From Lachnospiraceae bacterium (GTDB lineage Bacteria > Bacillota > Clostridia > Lachnospirales > Lachnospiraceae), in assembly GCA_900770225.1 (NCBI GenBank), contig CAAGJU010000018.1, positions 7,642 to 71,641 on the forward strand: 64,000 bases of DNA, given 5' to 3'. Below the pieces are notes generated by a model. It was not told the DNA's origin, did no database searches, and saw only the letters and a list, made by a program, of their open reading frames with translations. How positions within the stretch are numbered: position 1 is the first letter of the stretch; each line of letters starts with the position of its first letter. A program made the translations under genes and the position numbers. Shown one piece after another: positions 52,112 to 62,438 of this stretch.

Positions 52112-53019
52112 GTGAAACGCTGTTTAATAATGAGAGCATTATTTCCTGGCTGCAGTATTATGCCGCCAATGCGCCGGTCAATCTGGAGCGCGTAAAACTT
52201 CTGGACATCACCGGAAAAAATAAAAGCGTAATCCCCGCGGTGGAATCCCACCGCCAGACGCTGGTCTTCACAGAAGCGGGCGACGAGGATATTTTTTACC
52301 GGATGTGGGCCGCGGGACTCGGTGAGTGCGAGGTCTGGTACAACGACGGCTCGGAACCGACCGGCCCGATCCGCCATGACCTGCTGAAAAATATGATCGA
52401 CCGCGGCATCAATGCCTCGGCCGGCATGCTTGTGCTGAACAGCCATGCGCGCAATACCTATAAGGTAGGCATGGACAACGATGCGTTCCGCCGGGGATCC
52501 GTACATTTCGTCGGCAGCGAGATCCGCGCCGTGCTCCTGAACAAAATGCAGGTGGAGATCCAGGATGAACTGCTGGTCATCAGCGGTGAGAGCATCGCCA
52601 TCGAAGCCGCCATGCTGGCACAGGAGGGCTCGGTCACGGCAGTGGAATATAACGCAGATGACCGCCGCACGCTCGAGGACAACATCGATCACTTCGGCCT
52701 GCACAATATCCGCATTCTTGATGCGGTGAGCGAAGAGACCATGAAGAACGTGCCCGTGCCGGATACCGTAATGCTCGTGGCTTCCGCTTCGATGGAGCAG
52801 GAGCTGGATGTGCTGACAAAGCTGAACCCGCACATCGGCGTCGTGATCTACACGCTGGATATGGGTGTGGCAGCGGATATCGACCGGACGTTTGCGCGCT
52901 ACGGCATCGGCGACACAGAGGTGATCCAGATCGCCGTCTCCAAGCGCGGTCATAAAAATATGTTCATGCAGGAGCCCGCACCGTGGATCATCACCGGAAG
53001 GGCGGACCACAGAGAATAA
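52108..53019 (+). CDS. CbiT-like methyltransferase-fold protein
   Basis: 303 residues. The C-terminal part (about 130-300) resembles the precorrin-6B C15 methyltransferase domain CbiT: VHFVGSEIRAVLLNKMQVEI, DELLVISGESIAIEAAMLAQ, TAVEYNADDRRTLEDNIDHF and IRILDA. The SAM loop, normally rich in Gly, is ISGESIAIE, so binding of SAM is uncertain. The N-terminal 120 residues are unlike CbiE and not recognised. There are no other cobalamin genes nearby. It is coupled to the LysR gene by an ATGA overlap. Its role may be tied to the regulator rather than to cobalamin. Confidence 0.65.
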   Translation: MSETLFNNESIISWLQYYAANAPVNLERVKLLDITGKNKSVIPAVESHRQTLVFTEAGDEDIFYRMWAAGLGECEVWYNDGSEPTGPIRHDLLKNMIDRGINASAGMLVLNSHARNTYKVGMDNDAFRRGSVHFVGSEIRAVLLNKMQVEIQDELLVISGESIAIEAAMLAQEGSVTAVEYNADDRRTLEDNIDHFGLHNIRILDAVSEETMKNVPVPDTVMLVASASMEQELDVLTKLNPHIGVVIYTLDMGVAADIDRTFARYGIGDTEVIQIAVSKRGHKNMFMQEPAPWIITGRADHRE

Positions 53020-53053
53020 AAAGCAGAAAATAAAAAGCAGAAAATAAAAATAA
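53012..53053 (+). repeat. Three 14-bp tandem repeats at the end of the CbiT-like gene
   Basis: Units at 53012-53025, 53026-53039 and 53040-53053 (GAAAATAAAAAGCA type). The first includes the stop codon of the gene. Confidence 0.88.
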
Positions 53054-53067
53054 GTCTTCACTGCTAA

Positions 53068-53111
53068 GCAGGAGGCGGGCTGCACTCATCGGGGGGGCAG
53101 CCCGCCTCTGC
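53068..53111 (+). terminator. GC-rich hairpin after the por-lysR-cbiT-like cluster
   Basis: GCAGGAGGCGGGCTGC pairs with GCAGCCCGCCTCTGC over about 15 bp. There is no T-run, so it may be a Rho-type end or an RNA-stabilising structure. Confidence 0.6.
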
Positions 53112-53241
53112 TGTACGCGAACATCGCAATAACGGAATAAAACCTGCGAAACATGATGTGAACCGATTATGACAGGTCTGCTGTTTATATTTCAGAATAT
53201 TCTGCAATAATAAAATAAATCAAAATATATTCAAAAAAACG

Positions 53242-53270
53242 TTGACAATCAGAACCAAAGTCAGTATTAT
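53242..53270 (+). promoter_or_regulatory. Strong promoter of the folded leader
   Basis: TTGACA (53242-53247) and TATTAT (53265-53270) with a 17-base spacer in AT-rich surroundings. Transcription would start near 53277, just before the structured leader. Confidence 0.8.
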
Positions 53271-53280
53271 ACAGATAACG

Positions 53281-53473
53281 CAAGATGAATTCCGGAGGGG
53301 GACACAGAATCGAATCCCAGAGCTCCTGAAGACAGGATGACGGATACGGAACTTCATCTTGATTCTATATAATTTATATAGATAAGTCTGATGAGAGGAG
53401 GTTATAAGGTGAAACTTACGGAATATCATTGAGGGGCTGCCCGGTGTGATCATCGAGCAGCCCTTATTTTTTT
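53281..53473 (+). promoter_or_regulatory. Structured leader with tiny ORF and terminator (attenuator candidate)
   Basis: Helix 1 pairs CAAGATGAATTCC (53281-53293) with GGAA-C-TTCATCTTG (53348-53361) and encloses a smaller TCCTG/CAGGA hairpin. Helix 2 is CTATATA/TATATAG near 53365-53381. A Shine-Dalgarno GAGGAGG and a seven-codon ORF follow. The terminator is GGGCTGC/GCAGCCC (53434-53463) with a tract of eight T (one A). No known riboswitch class was recognised. It could be an attenuator for what was once downstream, or a free small RNA. Confidence 0.65.
53409..53432 (+). CDS. Seven-residue leader peptide candidate
   Basis: GTG AAA CTT ACG GAA TAT CAT TGA encodes MKLTEYH. It is preceded by GAGGAGG at a good distance, and its stop codon ends one base before the terminator stem. 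A ribosome on it would cover the space next to the hairpin. The composition does not show a run of one amino acid, so the regulating signal is unclear. Confidence 0.45.
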   Translation: MKLTEYH

Positions 53474-53762
53474 GCGTTAACACAGGGGCTCATCCATTCT
53501 CTGGTTTTTCTATAACCGGGATGCGATTTCAGAGATACAGACACCTCCAGCCTGCCATCATCCGCAGACGCCGGAGCTCGCTGACAGATGCGACCAGGGA
53601 TATCGGGGACGGCTCCATCCGGGAGTGTCCTTCTCTGCGATGGATTGACGTCACTGTGAGAAATGGTTCGTATCGTGTGGTCCGGGATCTGCTGGAAGAT
53701 ACGATGGCCGCTCTGCATTTTCACATCCGGCTCGGGGAGCAGACAGACTCTTTTCCAAAGCC

Positions 53763-55218
53763 ATGGCGGACGGCGTCCGCACGGCAGCGGAGACGGCACT
53801 CTGTCGGCTGGTGACACCCTATGAGCTCTCCGGACAGGCGGAACGGATCTGTTCAGATTATCTGTATGCACATGCCGGGATGTACCATCACGCATCACAC
53901 CAGACAGAGTGCCATCGGACTTCCCTATATCACAGAGAAAAATTACGGCGGAAAAACAGTCCGCGTTACAGAATACACGATGAGTGAGATTGTCGCTTCG
54001 ATTTATGATCAGATCGAACGATCGGGCATATCCGAAGGAATCCTTTTCCTGGATGAGATCAACTGCGTTTCGGAAACACTTGCTCCGACCATGCTGCAGT
54101 TTCTTCAGTATAAAACCTTCGGCACCCACCGGGTTCCGGACGGATTTGTCATTGTAACTGCAGGAAATCCGCCGCAGTACAATAAATCGGTACGGGATCT
54201 GGATGTTGTTACCTGGGATCGTGTGCGGCGCATTGACGTGGAACCGGATTTTGAAGCGTGGAAAAAGTATGCGACAGAAGCCGGCGTGCACGGGGCGATT
54301 CTGGCTTATCTTGAAATTCACAGAGATTATTTTTATCGCATCCGCACAGAAGTGGACGGACGACGCTTTGTGACAGCCAGAGGATGGGAGGATCTCTCCC
54401 GGATGATCTTTGTCTGCGAGGAGATGGGTAAAAAGGTCACAGACGGACTTGTCCGGCAGTACCTGCAGGATCCGGAGATTGCAGGGGATTTTGCCGTGTA
54501 CTATGAATTGTATGAAAAATACCGCCACGTCTATCGCGTGCCGGATATCCTTGCCGGAAAATGGAAAAAAATTACGTCAGAAGCGAATCTGAGTACCTCA
54601 GATGCACCCGATGCGGCGGACGCGCCGGATCAGCTGCGCGATGCGCCTTTTGATGAGAAACTGAGTCTGCTGAGTCTTCTGGAAGACAGCCTGAACAGAG
54701 AGTTCCGCTCCTATGAGGAAGAGAAAAGCGTACAGAAAACCCTGCTTGGCATATTGCGGAAGGCACGCACACCGGATGCCGTGAAGAACGAAACTGAACA
54801 GAAGCGGAAGAATTACGAAGCAGAACAGGATGCACATATGCTCAGTCGGCAGGAGAAGCGGGAAGCGATACTTGTTATTCAGGCCCTGGAGGATCTGCAG
54901 AAAACGCTGAAGCTTCAGAATCCGAAACCGGAAAATACCTTTGAAGGAATCCGATCCTGGTTTGCCGCGCGGGAGCAAAAACGGCAGGACCAGATGCTGG
55001 ACACCGGAAGACATCTTACCAACTGTTTTTCATTTCTGGCGGACATCTACGGAGAGGGACAGGAAATGGTACTGTTTCTGTCAGGACTGAACAGCAGCAC
55101 CGCTGCCATGGCATATATCCGCGACTGCGGAAACGATGCCTACTACCGGTACAATAAGCTCCTTTTACTCAAAGACAGAGGACAGCAGCTCCGCAGCGAG
55201 ATCCTCGAACTGCAGTGA
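53763..55218 (+). pseudogene. MoxR-type AAA ATPase without Walker A
   Basis: The main frame (53821-55218) reads ITHHTRQSAIGLPYI, GILFLDEINCVSETLAPTML (Walker B), FVIVTAGNPPQYNKSVRDLD (sensor) and VVTWDRVRRIDVEPDFEAWK, then a long helical C-terminal part. The N-terminal part appears in another frame as GVRTAAETALCRLVTPYELS, and the Walker A segment expected between the two is missing. The gene therefore has at least one frameshift and a deletion near 53870-53890. Intact relatives of about 500 residues pair with von Willebrand factor A-domain proteins; none is present here. Sequence 53474-53762 shows only remnants of this gene's 5' part. Confidence 0.65.
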
Positions 55219-55341
55219 TCAGTGCTGTTTAAGCAATTTAACGGCAGATTAAAACGGTGTTACGCCTGCGTTTATCATGAAATTCCCTAAAAAATAGAAA
55301 AACAAGAGCCTTTTCCTGTATAAATTTACTGAAAATTTTGG

Positions 55342-55372
55342 CCGGAACGATTGAACGTTCCGGATTTTTTTT
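55342..55372 (+). terminator. Intrinsic terminator before the V-ATPase operon
   Basis: The perfect 8-bp stem CCGGAACG/CGTTCCGG has a six-base loop, followed by A and eight T. Confidence 0.93.
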
Positions 55373-55515
55373 GTATACTGAAGACATGTTTTGGGTATGG
55401 CGGCAGAGATATCCGGAAGGTTTTAACGGGTACAGCCGCTGAGCTGCCCGGCATGTTTTTCATGTGATTCTGTACGCTGAGCGTACATAAATTTAAAGAA
55501 CAGGAGGGAAAGTAC

Positions 55516-55833
55516 GTGATCGAGGAAACGGTACGTGCTGTCAAGGATGCTGAAGCGAAAGCTGATCAGACCGTGACAGAGGCAAAAGCCAGAGCTTCTG
55601 ACATTCTCAGAAACGCAAGGGCTGAAGCGGATCAGATCCGAAGTGACGCGAAACAGGAGGCCGGCAGAAAGTATGAAGAACGCATGGCCAGAGCGCGCTC
55701 GGAAGGTGAAGCTTCACTCGCAGAAGCAGACAGGCAGATGCAGAAGGAAGCGGAAGACCTGAAGGCCGGATGCGTTCCGAAGAAAGACGCGGCGGTTGAC
55801 AGCGTGATCCGGAAACTGTTGCGGCAGAGCTGA
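55516..55833 (+). CDS. ntpF: V-type ATPase peripheral stalk subunit G/H (NtpF-like)
   Basis: 105 residues, nearly all one charged coiled coil (AVKDAEAKADQTVTEAKARA onward), as for the small stalk subunit that pairs with subunit E. It starts at GTG 55516 after CAGGAGGGAAAGTAC. First gene of the V-ATPase operon, 84 bases before subunit I. The assignment rests on length, heptad pattern and position. Confidence 0.8.
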   Translation: MIEETVRAVKDAEAKADQTVTEAKARASDILRNARAEADQIRSDAKQEAGRKYEERMARARSEGEASLAEADRQMQKEAEDLKAGCVPKKDAAVDSVIRKLLRQS

Positions 55834-55917
55834 GTGTGATCAACGGGTATCGTGTGAGACACAGCGATCCGTTATCATATTTTCAGTGACTACAAGATTG
55901 AGAAAGCGGGTATTTGC

Positions 55918-57945
55918 ATGGCAGTTGTGAAAATGCAGAAACTCAGCATCTGCGCAAACAAAAAGCACAGGAAGGAAATTCTCGAGACCCTGCAGTCCAT
56001 GGGTGTCATGGAGCTATCGTATACGGATATCGACAAGGATCCGGAGCTTCAGAAGATGGACACGCAGATGGCGGAAAACAAGTACGAAAAGCGTCAGGCG
56101 TCCTTTGAACAGGCGCTGCGGCTGCTGAAAACGTACGCGCCGTCCGACGGAGACAAGACAGGGCTGTTTTACGAGAAACGACAGGTTCCGCGCTCCGTGA
56201 TGAATGAGGAGATCGCGAACCGGCACCATTTCAATGTGGAAGTGGCAGATATCCTGTCTGCTGAGAAAAGTATCACAGAATGCCAGGGGGTCATACAGAA
56301 GGACACGAACGCGAAGATCAGTCTTTCTCCCTGGGCTGACCTCGACATTCCCATGAGCACGACGGGCACAAGAGATACGGCGTGCCTGATCGGAAGTATT
56401 CCCGGACAGATCACACCGGAGGCTTTGTATGCGGCGGCATCCGCTGATTTACCGGAGCCGGCTGCCGTGACGGCCGATGTCATATCGACAGTCAACGAGT
56501 CCACACAGGTCGTCGTGATCTGCCTGAAAAATGAAGCGGAGAAGGTCGAAGACAATCTCCGGGCGGCGGGCTTTTCGAGGTCTTCCATGCCGGTGAACGG
56601 CATTCCGAAGGATGAGATGGCAAGGCTCGACGCAGAGATCGCTTCCATGCAGAAGACGATCAGCGAAAAGAAGGATGTGATCGCAGGCTACGGCAGTGAG
56701 CGCGAAAACTTCCGCCTGATGAGCGATTATTATCATTCCCGGGCCGAGAAATATGATCTCCTCGGAAAGATTCCGCAGAGCCGGAATGTATTTTTCCTCG
56801 AGGGCTGGGTTCCCGCCGATCAGGCGGACAGGATCTCGAAGCTCATGACGGAGCACTTCGGCGCAGCGGTCGGCATGGAGGACAACGGAGACCCGGCGGA
56901 TCAGCCGGTAGAGCTCCACAACAACAGGATAGCAAGGACAGCGGAGAGCGTGCTGAAGTCCTACGGACTTCCGCAGCACGGACGCGTCGACCCGACGGCG
57001 ATCATGTGGGTATTCTACGTGGTCTTCTTCGGAATGATGCTCTCCGATGCGGGTTACGGCATCGTGATGGCGCTCGCCTGTGCGATCATCGTCATGAAAA
57101 AGAAGAACATGGATCCCGGCACCAGGGACTTCCTGAAACTGTTCTTCTTCTGCGGACTCTCCACCACGTTCTGGGGATTCATGTACGGCGGATTCTTCGG
57201 AGACGCCATCGATGTGATCGCCCATACGTGGTTCGGCGTTCCGTCTGATCAGGCAGTGCTGAAGCCGCTCTGGTTCGCACCGCTGAACAATCCGATGCGG
57301 CTCCTGATGTGGTGCCTGCTGTTCGGCCTGATTCACCTGTTTACCGGACTCGGCATCAAGGGCTATGAGACACTGAAGGCGCATGATGTGGTCGGATTTA
57401 TCTCCGACATCGTGGGATGGTACATGTTCCTGCTGGGACTGATCTTCCTGCTTCTGCCGACAGATCTGTTCGCTTCCATTTCGGGTATGACGTTTACGTT
57501 CCCGGCGTGGATGCACGGACTCGCCAAATTCCTTGCGATCGGCGGTGCGCTGATCATCCTGCTCATGAGCGGGCGTGACAGAAAGAACTGGGCGCTCCGC
57601 ATAGCACTCGGTGCCTACGATCTGTACGGCGTGACGAGCTGGCTGTCGGATGTGCTCTCGTATTCGAGACTGCTGGCACTCGGGCTTGCGACCGGCGTTA
57701 TCGCCAGCGTCATCAACATGATGGGTTCGATGTTCGGTTCGGGACCCGTCAAGGTCATTATTTTTGTCGTGGTATTCATCCTCGGACATACGCTGAATAT
57801 CGCGATCAACGCATTGGGTGCGTACGTGCACACCAATCGTCTGCAGTATGTAGAGTTCTTCGGAAAATTTTATGATGCAGGCGGCAGGGAGTTCAAGCCT
57901 TTCCGCCACAAAACCAAATATATCCAGGTCAAGGAGGATAACTAA
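55918..57945 (+). CDS. ntpI: V-type ATPase subunit I (membrane stator a-subunit)
   Basis: 675 residues. The cytoplasmic N-terminal half (1-345) has coiled coils. The membrane half has seven to eight helices, including MWVFYVVFFGMMLSDAGYGI, FWGFMYGGFFGDAID and DVLSYSRLLALGLATGVIAS. The last contains the essential Arg that faces the K ring. It forms the ion half-channels and holds the stalk. Confidence 0.95.
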   Translation: MAVVKMQKLSICANKKHRKEILETLQSMGVMELSYTDIDKDPELQKMDTQMAENKYEKRQASFEQALRLLKTYAPSDGDKTGLFYEKRQVPRSVMNEEIANRHHFNVEVADILSAEKSITECQGVIQKDTNAKISLSPWADLDIPMSTTGTRDTACLIGSIPGQITPEALYAAASADLPEPAAVTADVISTVNESTQVVVICLKNEAEKVEDNLRAAGFSRSSMPVNGIPKDEMARLDAEIASMQKTISEKKDVIAGYGSERENFRLMSDYYHSRAEKYDLLGKIPQSRNVFFLEGWVPADQADRISKLMTEHFGAAVGMEDNGDPADQPVELHNNRIARTAESVLKSYGLPQHGRVDPTAIMWVFYVVFFGMMLSDAGYGIVMALACAIIVMKKKNMDPGTRDFLKLFFFCGLSTTFWGFMYGGFFGDAIDVIAHTWFGVPSDQAVLKPLWFAPLNNPMRLLMWCLLFGLIHLFTGLGIKGYETLKAHDVVGFISDIVGWYMFLLGLIFLLLPTDLFASISGMTFTFPAWMHGLAKFLAIGGALIILLMSGRDRKNWALRIALGAYDLYGVTSWLSDVLSYSRLLALGLATGVIASVINMMGSMFGSGPVKVIIFVVVFILGHTLNIAINALGAYVHTNRLQYVEFFGKFYDAGGREFKPFRHKTKYIQVKEDN

Positions 57946-57946
57946 C

Positions 57947-58411
57947 ATGAGTATGGGTATGGTATTTGCACTGATGGGAGCTGCACTGGCTACAGCACTT
58001 CCGGGTGTCGGATCTGCATGGGGTGTCGGCATGGCAGGACAGGCAGCGGCAGGCGTTGTTTCGGAAGACCCTGATCAGTTCGCGAAAGTTCTTCTGCTTC
58101 AGCTTCTTCCCGGCACGCAGGGTATCTACGGACTGCTGGTAACCTTCATTACACTGTCCCAGATCGGCATCCTCGGCGGAGATCCCGTCCAGGATACAGC
58201 AACTGGTATGCTTTACCTGTTCGCATGCCTGCCGATCGCTATCGTAGGTCTCATCTCTGCTTATCATCAGGGCAGAACCTCTGTGGCATCCATCGGTCTC
58301 GTAGCGAAGAAGCCGGATCAGTTCGGTAAAGCAATGCTTTTCCCGGCTATGGTTGAGACCTATGCCATCCTTGCACTCCTTATCTCCATCCTCGCTGTCA
58401 ACGGTATCTGA
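57947..58411 (+). CDS. ntpK: V-type ATPase subunit K (rotor ring proteolipid, sodium type)
   Basis: 154 residues with four helices in two repeated hairpins. Residues matching the sodium site of Enterococcus NtpK are kept: Leu54, Thr57 and Gln58 in LLPGTQGIYG, Gln108 in AYHQGRTS and Glu137 in AMVETYAILAL. Only the second hairpin carries the ion-binding carboxylate. This predicts sodium rather than proton coupling. AAGGAGG lies before ATG 57947. Confidence 0.95.
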   Translation: MSMGMVFALMGAALATALPGVGSAWGVGMAGQAAAGVVSEDPDQFAKVLLLQLLPGTQGIYGLLVTFITLSQIGILGGDPVQDTATGMLYLFACLPIAIVGLISAYHQGRTSVASIGLVAKKPDQFGKAMLFPAMVETYAILALLISILAVNGI

Positions 58412-58524
58412 TCACCGGACGGTTTTCTGCTGCCTAACCGTTACACAAGGTGTGCGGATGCAGCTCACTGTTCGCGCAGATGAATAACAGTGCCGAAATT
58501 TAACAGCTGACAAGGAGAAAAAAT

Positions 58525-59115
58525 ATGGCAGGAGTAGATACAATTACGAAAGAAATCCTGCAGGATGCAGAAAACGAATCCGCAAAGATCATCCATGACG
58601 CTGAAGCTGAGGCAGAGAGCATCACAAATGCCGCCAAAGCTGAAGCGGAGAAGACGGAGAGCGACATGGCGGATAAGGCGGAAAAGGATGCCGCGGCGTA
58701 CGCCGACAGGATACAGTCCCAGATCGGCATGCGCAGGAAGCAGGCGATCCTCGGCGCCAGACAGGAGATGATCCGCGAGGTGCTCGATCAGGCATATCAT
58801 CAGCTGGATACACAGGATGATGCCTCGTATTTCGGGATGGTCGAAAAGCTGGCGGAGGAAAATGTCCAGCCGGCCGATGGCGAGATCCTCTTTACCGCAA
58901 AGGATGCGGCACGTCTGCCGGAGGGCTTTGCGGCAAAGCTGCAGGATATCGCGGTAAAACACGGCGGCAGCCTGAAGGTATCGGACGAAAGAGCGGATGT
59001 GGAGAACGGTTTTATCCTCCGCTACGGAGGAATCGAGGAAAACTGTTCGCTCCGCGCTCTGTTTTCCGCAAAACAGGAGGAACTGCAGGACGAAGTGCAC
59101 AGGTCACTTTTCTGA
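58525..59115 (+). CDS. ntpE: V-type ATPase subunit E
   Basis: 196 residues. A long N-terminal helix rich in Ala/Glu/Lys (about 1-85) precedes a globular C-terminal domain (RKQAILGARQEMIREVLDQA, then FILRYGGIEENCSLRALF). It makes the peripheral stalk with the G/H subunit. AAGGAG lies before ATG. Confidence 0.92.
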   Translation: MAGVDTITKEILQDAENESAKIIHDAEAEAESITNAAKAEAEKTESDMADKAEKDAAAYADRIQSQIGMRRKQAILGARQEMIREVLDQAYHQLDTQDDASYFGMVEKLAEENVQPADGEILFTAKDAARLPEGFAAKLQDIAVKHGGSLKVSDERADVENGFILRYGGIEENCSLRALFSAKQEELQDEVHRSLF

Positions 59116-59139
59116 CCGGACCTTAAGGAGATTACGCAT

Positions 59140-60111
59140 ATGAGTGATACACAATATATTTATGCGGTCGCGAGGATCCGGGTGAAAGAGAAGTCGCTTC
59201 TCAGCGACGCAGATGTGCGTTCGATGGCGGCTATGAAAAGCGTAAGGGAGGTCCTGGCTTTTCTGTCAGACCGAGGCTGGGGAAACGGAGAGACAGACCA
59301 GACCGGTGATGACATGCTGGCGGACGAAGAGGCGAAGACGACAGCTCTGATGAAGGAGCTGAAAGTCGATCCGAAGATCTTCGACGTCCTGGCCTACCCG
59401 CAGCTTTATCATAATCTGAAGGCCGCCATCAAGGAAAATGTATCCAGTGACACGCCGGATCACCTGTATTATACAGTGGACGGCTACGGCGAGAAAGAAA
59501 TGAGAAGGATCGTCGCCGAAAAGGACTGGAAGGCACTTCCGGAGCATATGCAGGAAGCAGCGGCCAGGGCCTTTGACGTGATGCTGACGAATCAGGACGG
59601 GCAGAGATGTGACGTGATCATCGACCGCGCGTGCCTCGATGCCAGCATCAGAGCCGGACGGAAATCCGGGAGCACACTGCTCCGCGAGTATGAGGAATCA
59701 ACGACAGCAGTCACGGATATCAAGATTGCCGTGCGTGCACAGCGGACGGGCAAGGATCAGAACTTCTTAAAAGAAGCACTGGCGCCCTGCCAACAGCTGA
59801 ACGTACGGACGATGGCGGAGGCAGCGGCAAAGGACGAGGCTTCTCTGATGGAGTATCTGGAGGACCATGGATTTGCCGAGGCCGCAGAGGCCATGAAGGA
59901 TTCGCCGTCCGCTTTTGAGCGGTGGTGCGATAACCGGGTGATCGATACGATCATGCCGCAGAAGACAAACAGCGTATCTGCCGATCCGGTCGTGGCATTC
60001 TACCTCGCGCGCGAGAACGAGATCAGAACAGTCAGGATCATTCTCACGGCCATTGCCAATGGCTTTACGGAGGATGACATCCTCGAAAGGGTAAGGAAGA
60101 TGTATGGTTAA
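59140..60111 (+). CDS. ntpC: V-type ATPase subunit C (AC39/d)
   Basis: 323 residues, helical, with the three-fold repeated layout of the AC39 family: YIYAVARIRVKEKSLLSDAD at the start and DPVVAFYLARENEIRTVRII near the end, the latter a well-conserved family signature. It links the central stalk to the K ring. It overlaps the F gene by 8 bases. Confidence 0.93.
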   Translation: MSDTQYIYAVARIRVKEKSLLSDADVRSMAAMKSVREVLAFLSDRGWGNGETDQTGDDMLADEEAKTTALMKELKVDPKIFDVLAYPQLYHNLKAAIKENVSSDTPDHLYYTVDGYGEKEMRRIVAEKDWKALPEHMQEAAARAFDVMLTNQDGQRCDVIIDRACLDASIRAGRKSGSTLLREYEESTTAVTDIKIAVRAQRTGKDQNFLKEALAPCQQLNVRTMAEAAAKDEASLMEYLEDHGFAEAAEAMKDSPSAFERWCDNRVIDTIMPQKTNSVSADPVVAFYLARENEIRTVRIILTAIANGFTEDDILERVRKMYG

Positions 60112-60430
60112 GATAGCGGTTATGGGGGATTATGACAGCATCTACGGCTTTTCCGCACTCGGGCTGTCAATCTTCCCGGTAGAAGGACAGGATGCGGAAA
60201 AAGCATCGGTTATTCTCCGCAATCTGGCGGAAAATGATTTCGGTATCATCTATATCACCGAAGAGACAGCCGCGCTGCTTCCGAAGGAGATCGCAAAATA
60301 CCGCGAGAGGCAGTCACCCGCCATCATCCTCATCCCCGGAGTCCACGGCAACACCGGCGCGGGCGTCGAGGGTGTGAAGAAGACGGTGGAACAGGCAGTC
60401 GGAAGCGATATCCTCTTTTCAGAAGAGTGA
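60104..60430 (+). CDS. ntpG: V-type ATPase subunit F (NtpG)
   Basis: 108 residues, with the subunit F pattern VMGDYDSIYGFSALGLSIFP, FGIIYITEETAALLP and IILIPGVHGNTG. It is part of the central rotor with subunit D. A gap of 240 bases with tandem repeats separates it from subunit A. Confidence 0.93.
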   Translation: MVKIAVMGDYDSIYGFSALGLSIFPVEGQDAEKASVILRNLAENDFGIIYITEETAALLPKEIAKYRERQSPAIILIPGVHGNTGAGVEGVKKTVEQAVGSDILFSEE

Positions 60431-60478
60431 TCAGGCTGTCATGCGGATATTTCGCAGATACCGCGGGAACACCACAGG

Positions 60479-60604
60479 CGTCTGTACGTCCGGAACAGAG
60501 CAGTGATGATACATCACGGAAGCCTGTACGACAGAAACAGAGCAGTGGTGATGCATCACGGAGTCTTTACGACAGAAACAGAGAAGTGAAAATGATGCGC
60601 CGTT
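60479..60604 (+). repeat. Three 42-bp tandem repeats between subunits F and A
   Basis: Units at 60479-60520, 60521-60562 and about 60563-60604, with core ACAGAAACAGAGCAGTG. The plus-strand frame through them (60427-60669) stays open and would give 14-residue repeats, but has no ribosome site. Confidence 0.88.
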
Positions 60605-60670
60605 ACAACGGCGCGGCAGTTCAGGCGACAATGACATGCACAGATCAATGTTTGGTCATGGGGGCTTAGA

Positions 60671-62434
<1,764 letters not shown>

Positions 62435-62438
62435 TCGT

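Noticed and set aside
52069..53085. Minus-strand open frame of 338 codons
   Set aside because: Antisense of the CbiT-like gene, which has a coupled start and recognisable fold motifs.
53464..54528. Minus-strand open frame of 354 codons
   Set aside because: It is antisense to the MoxR-type ATPase, whose Walker B and sensor motifs are recognisable on the plus strand; no ribosome site.
56449..58032. Long minus-strand open frame of 527 codons
   Set aside because: It is the antisense of subunit I and K of the V-ATPase. The plus-strand proteins are full-length family members and the minus translation is rich in His, Arg and Cys without motifs.
60427..60669. Small gene between V-ATPase subunits F and A
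   Set aside because: The frame is open through the 42-bp repeats but begins inside the subunit F end without a ribosome site and resembles nothing.
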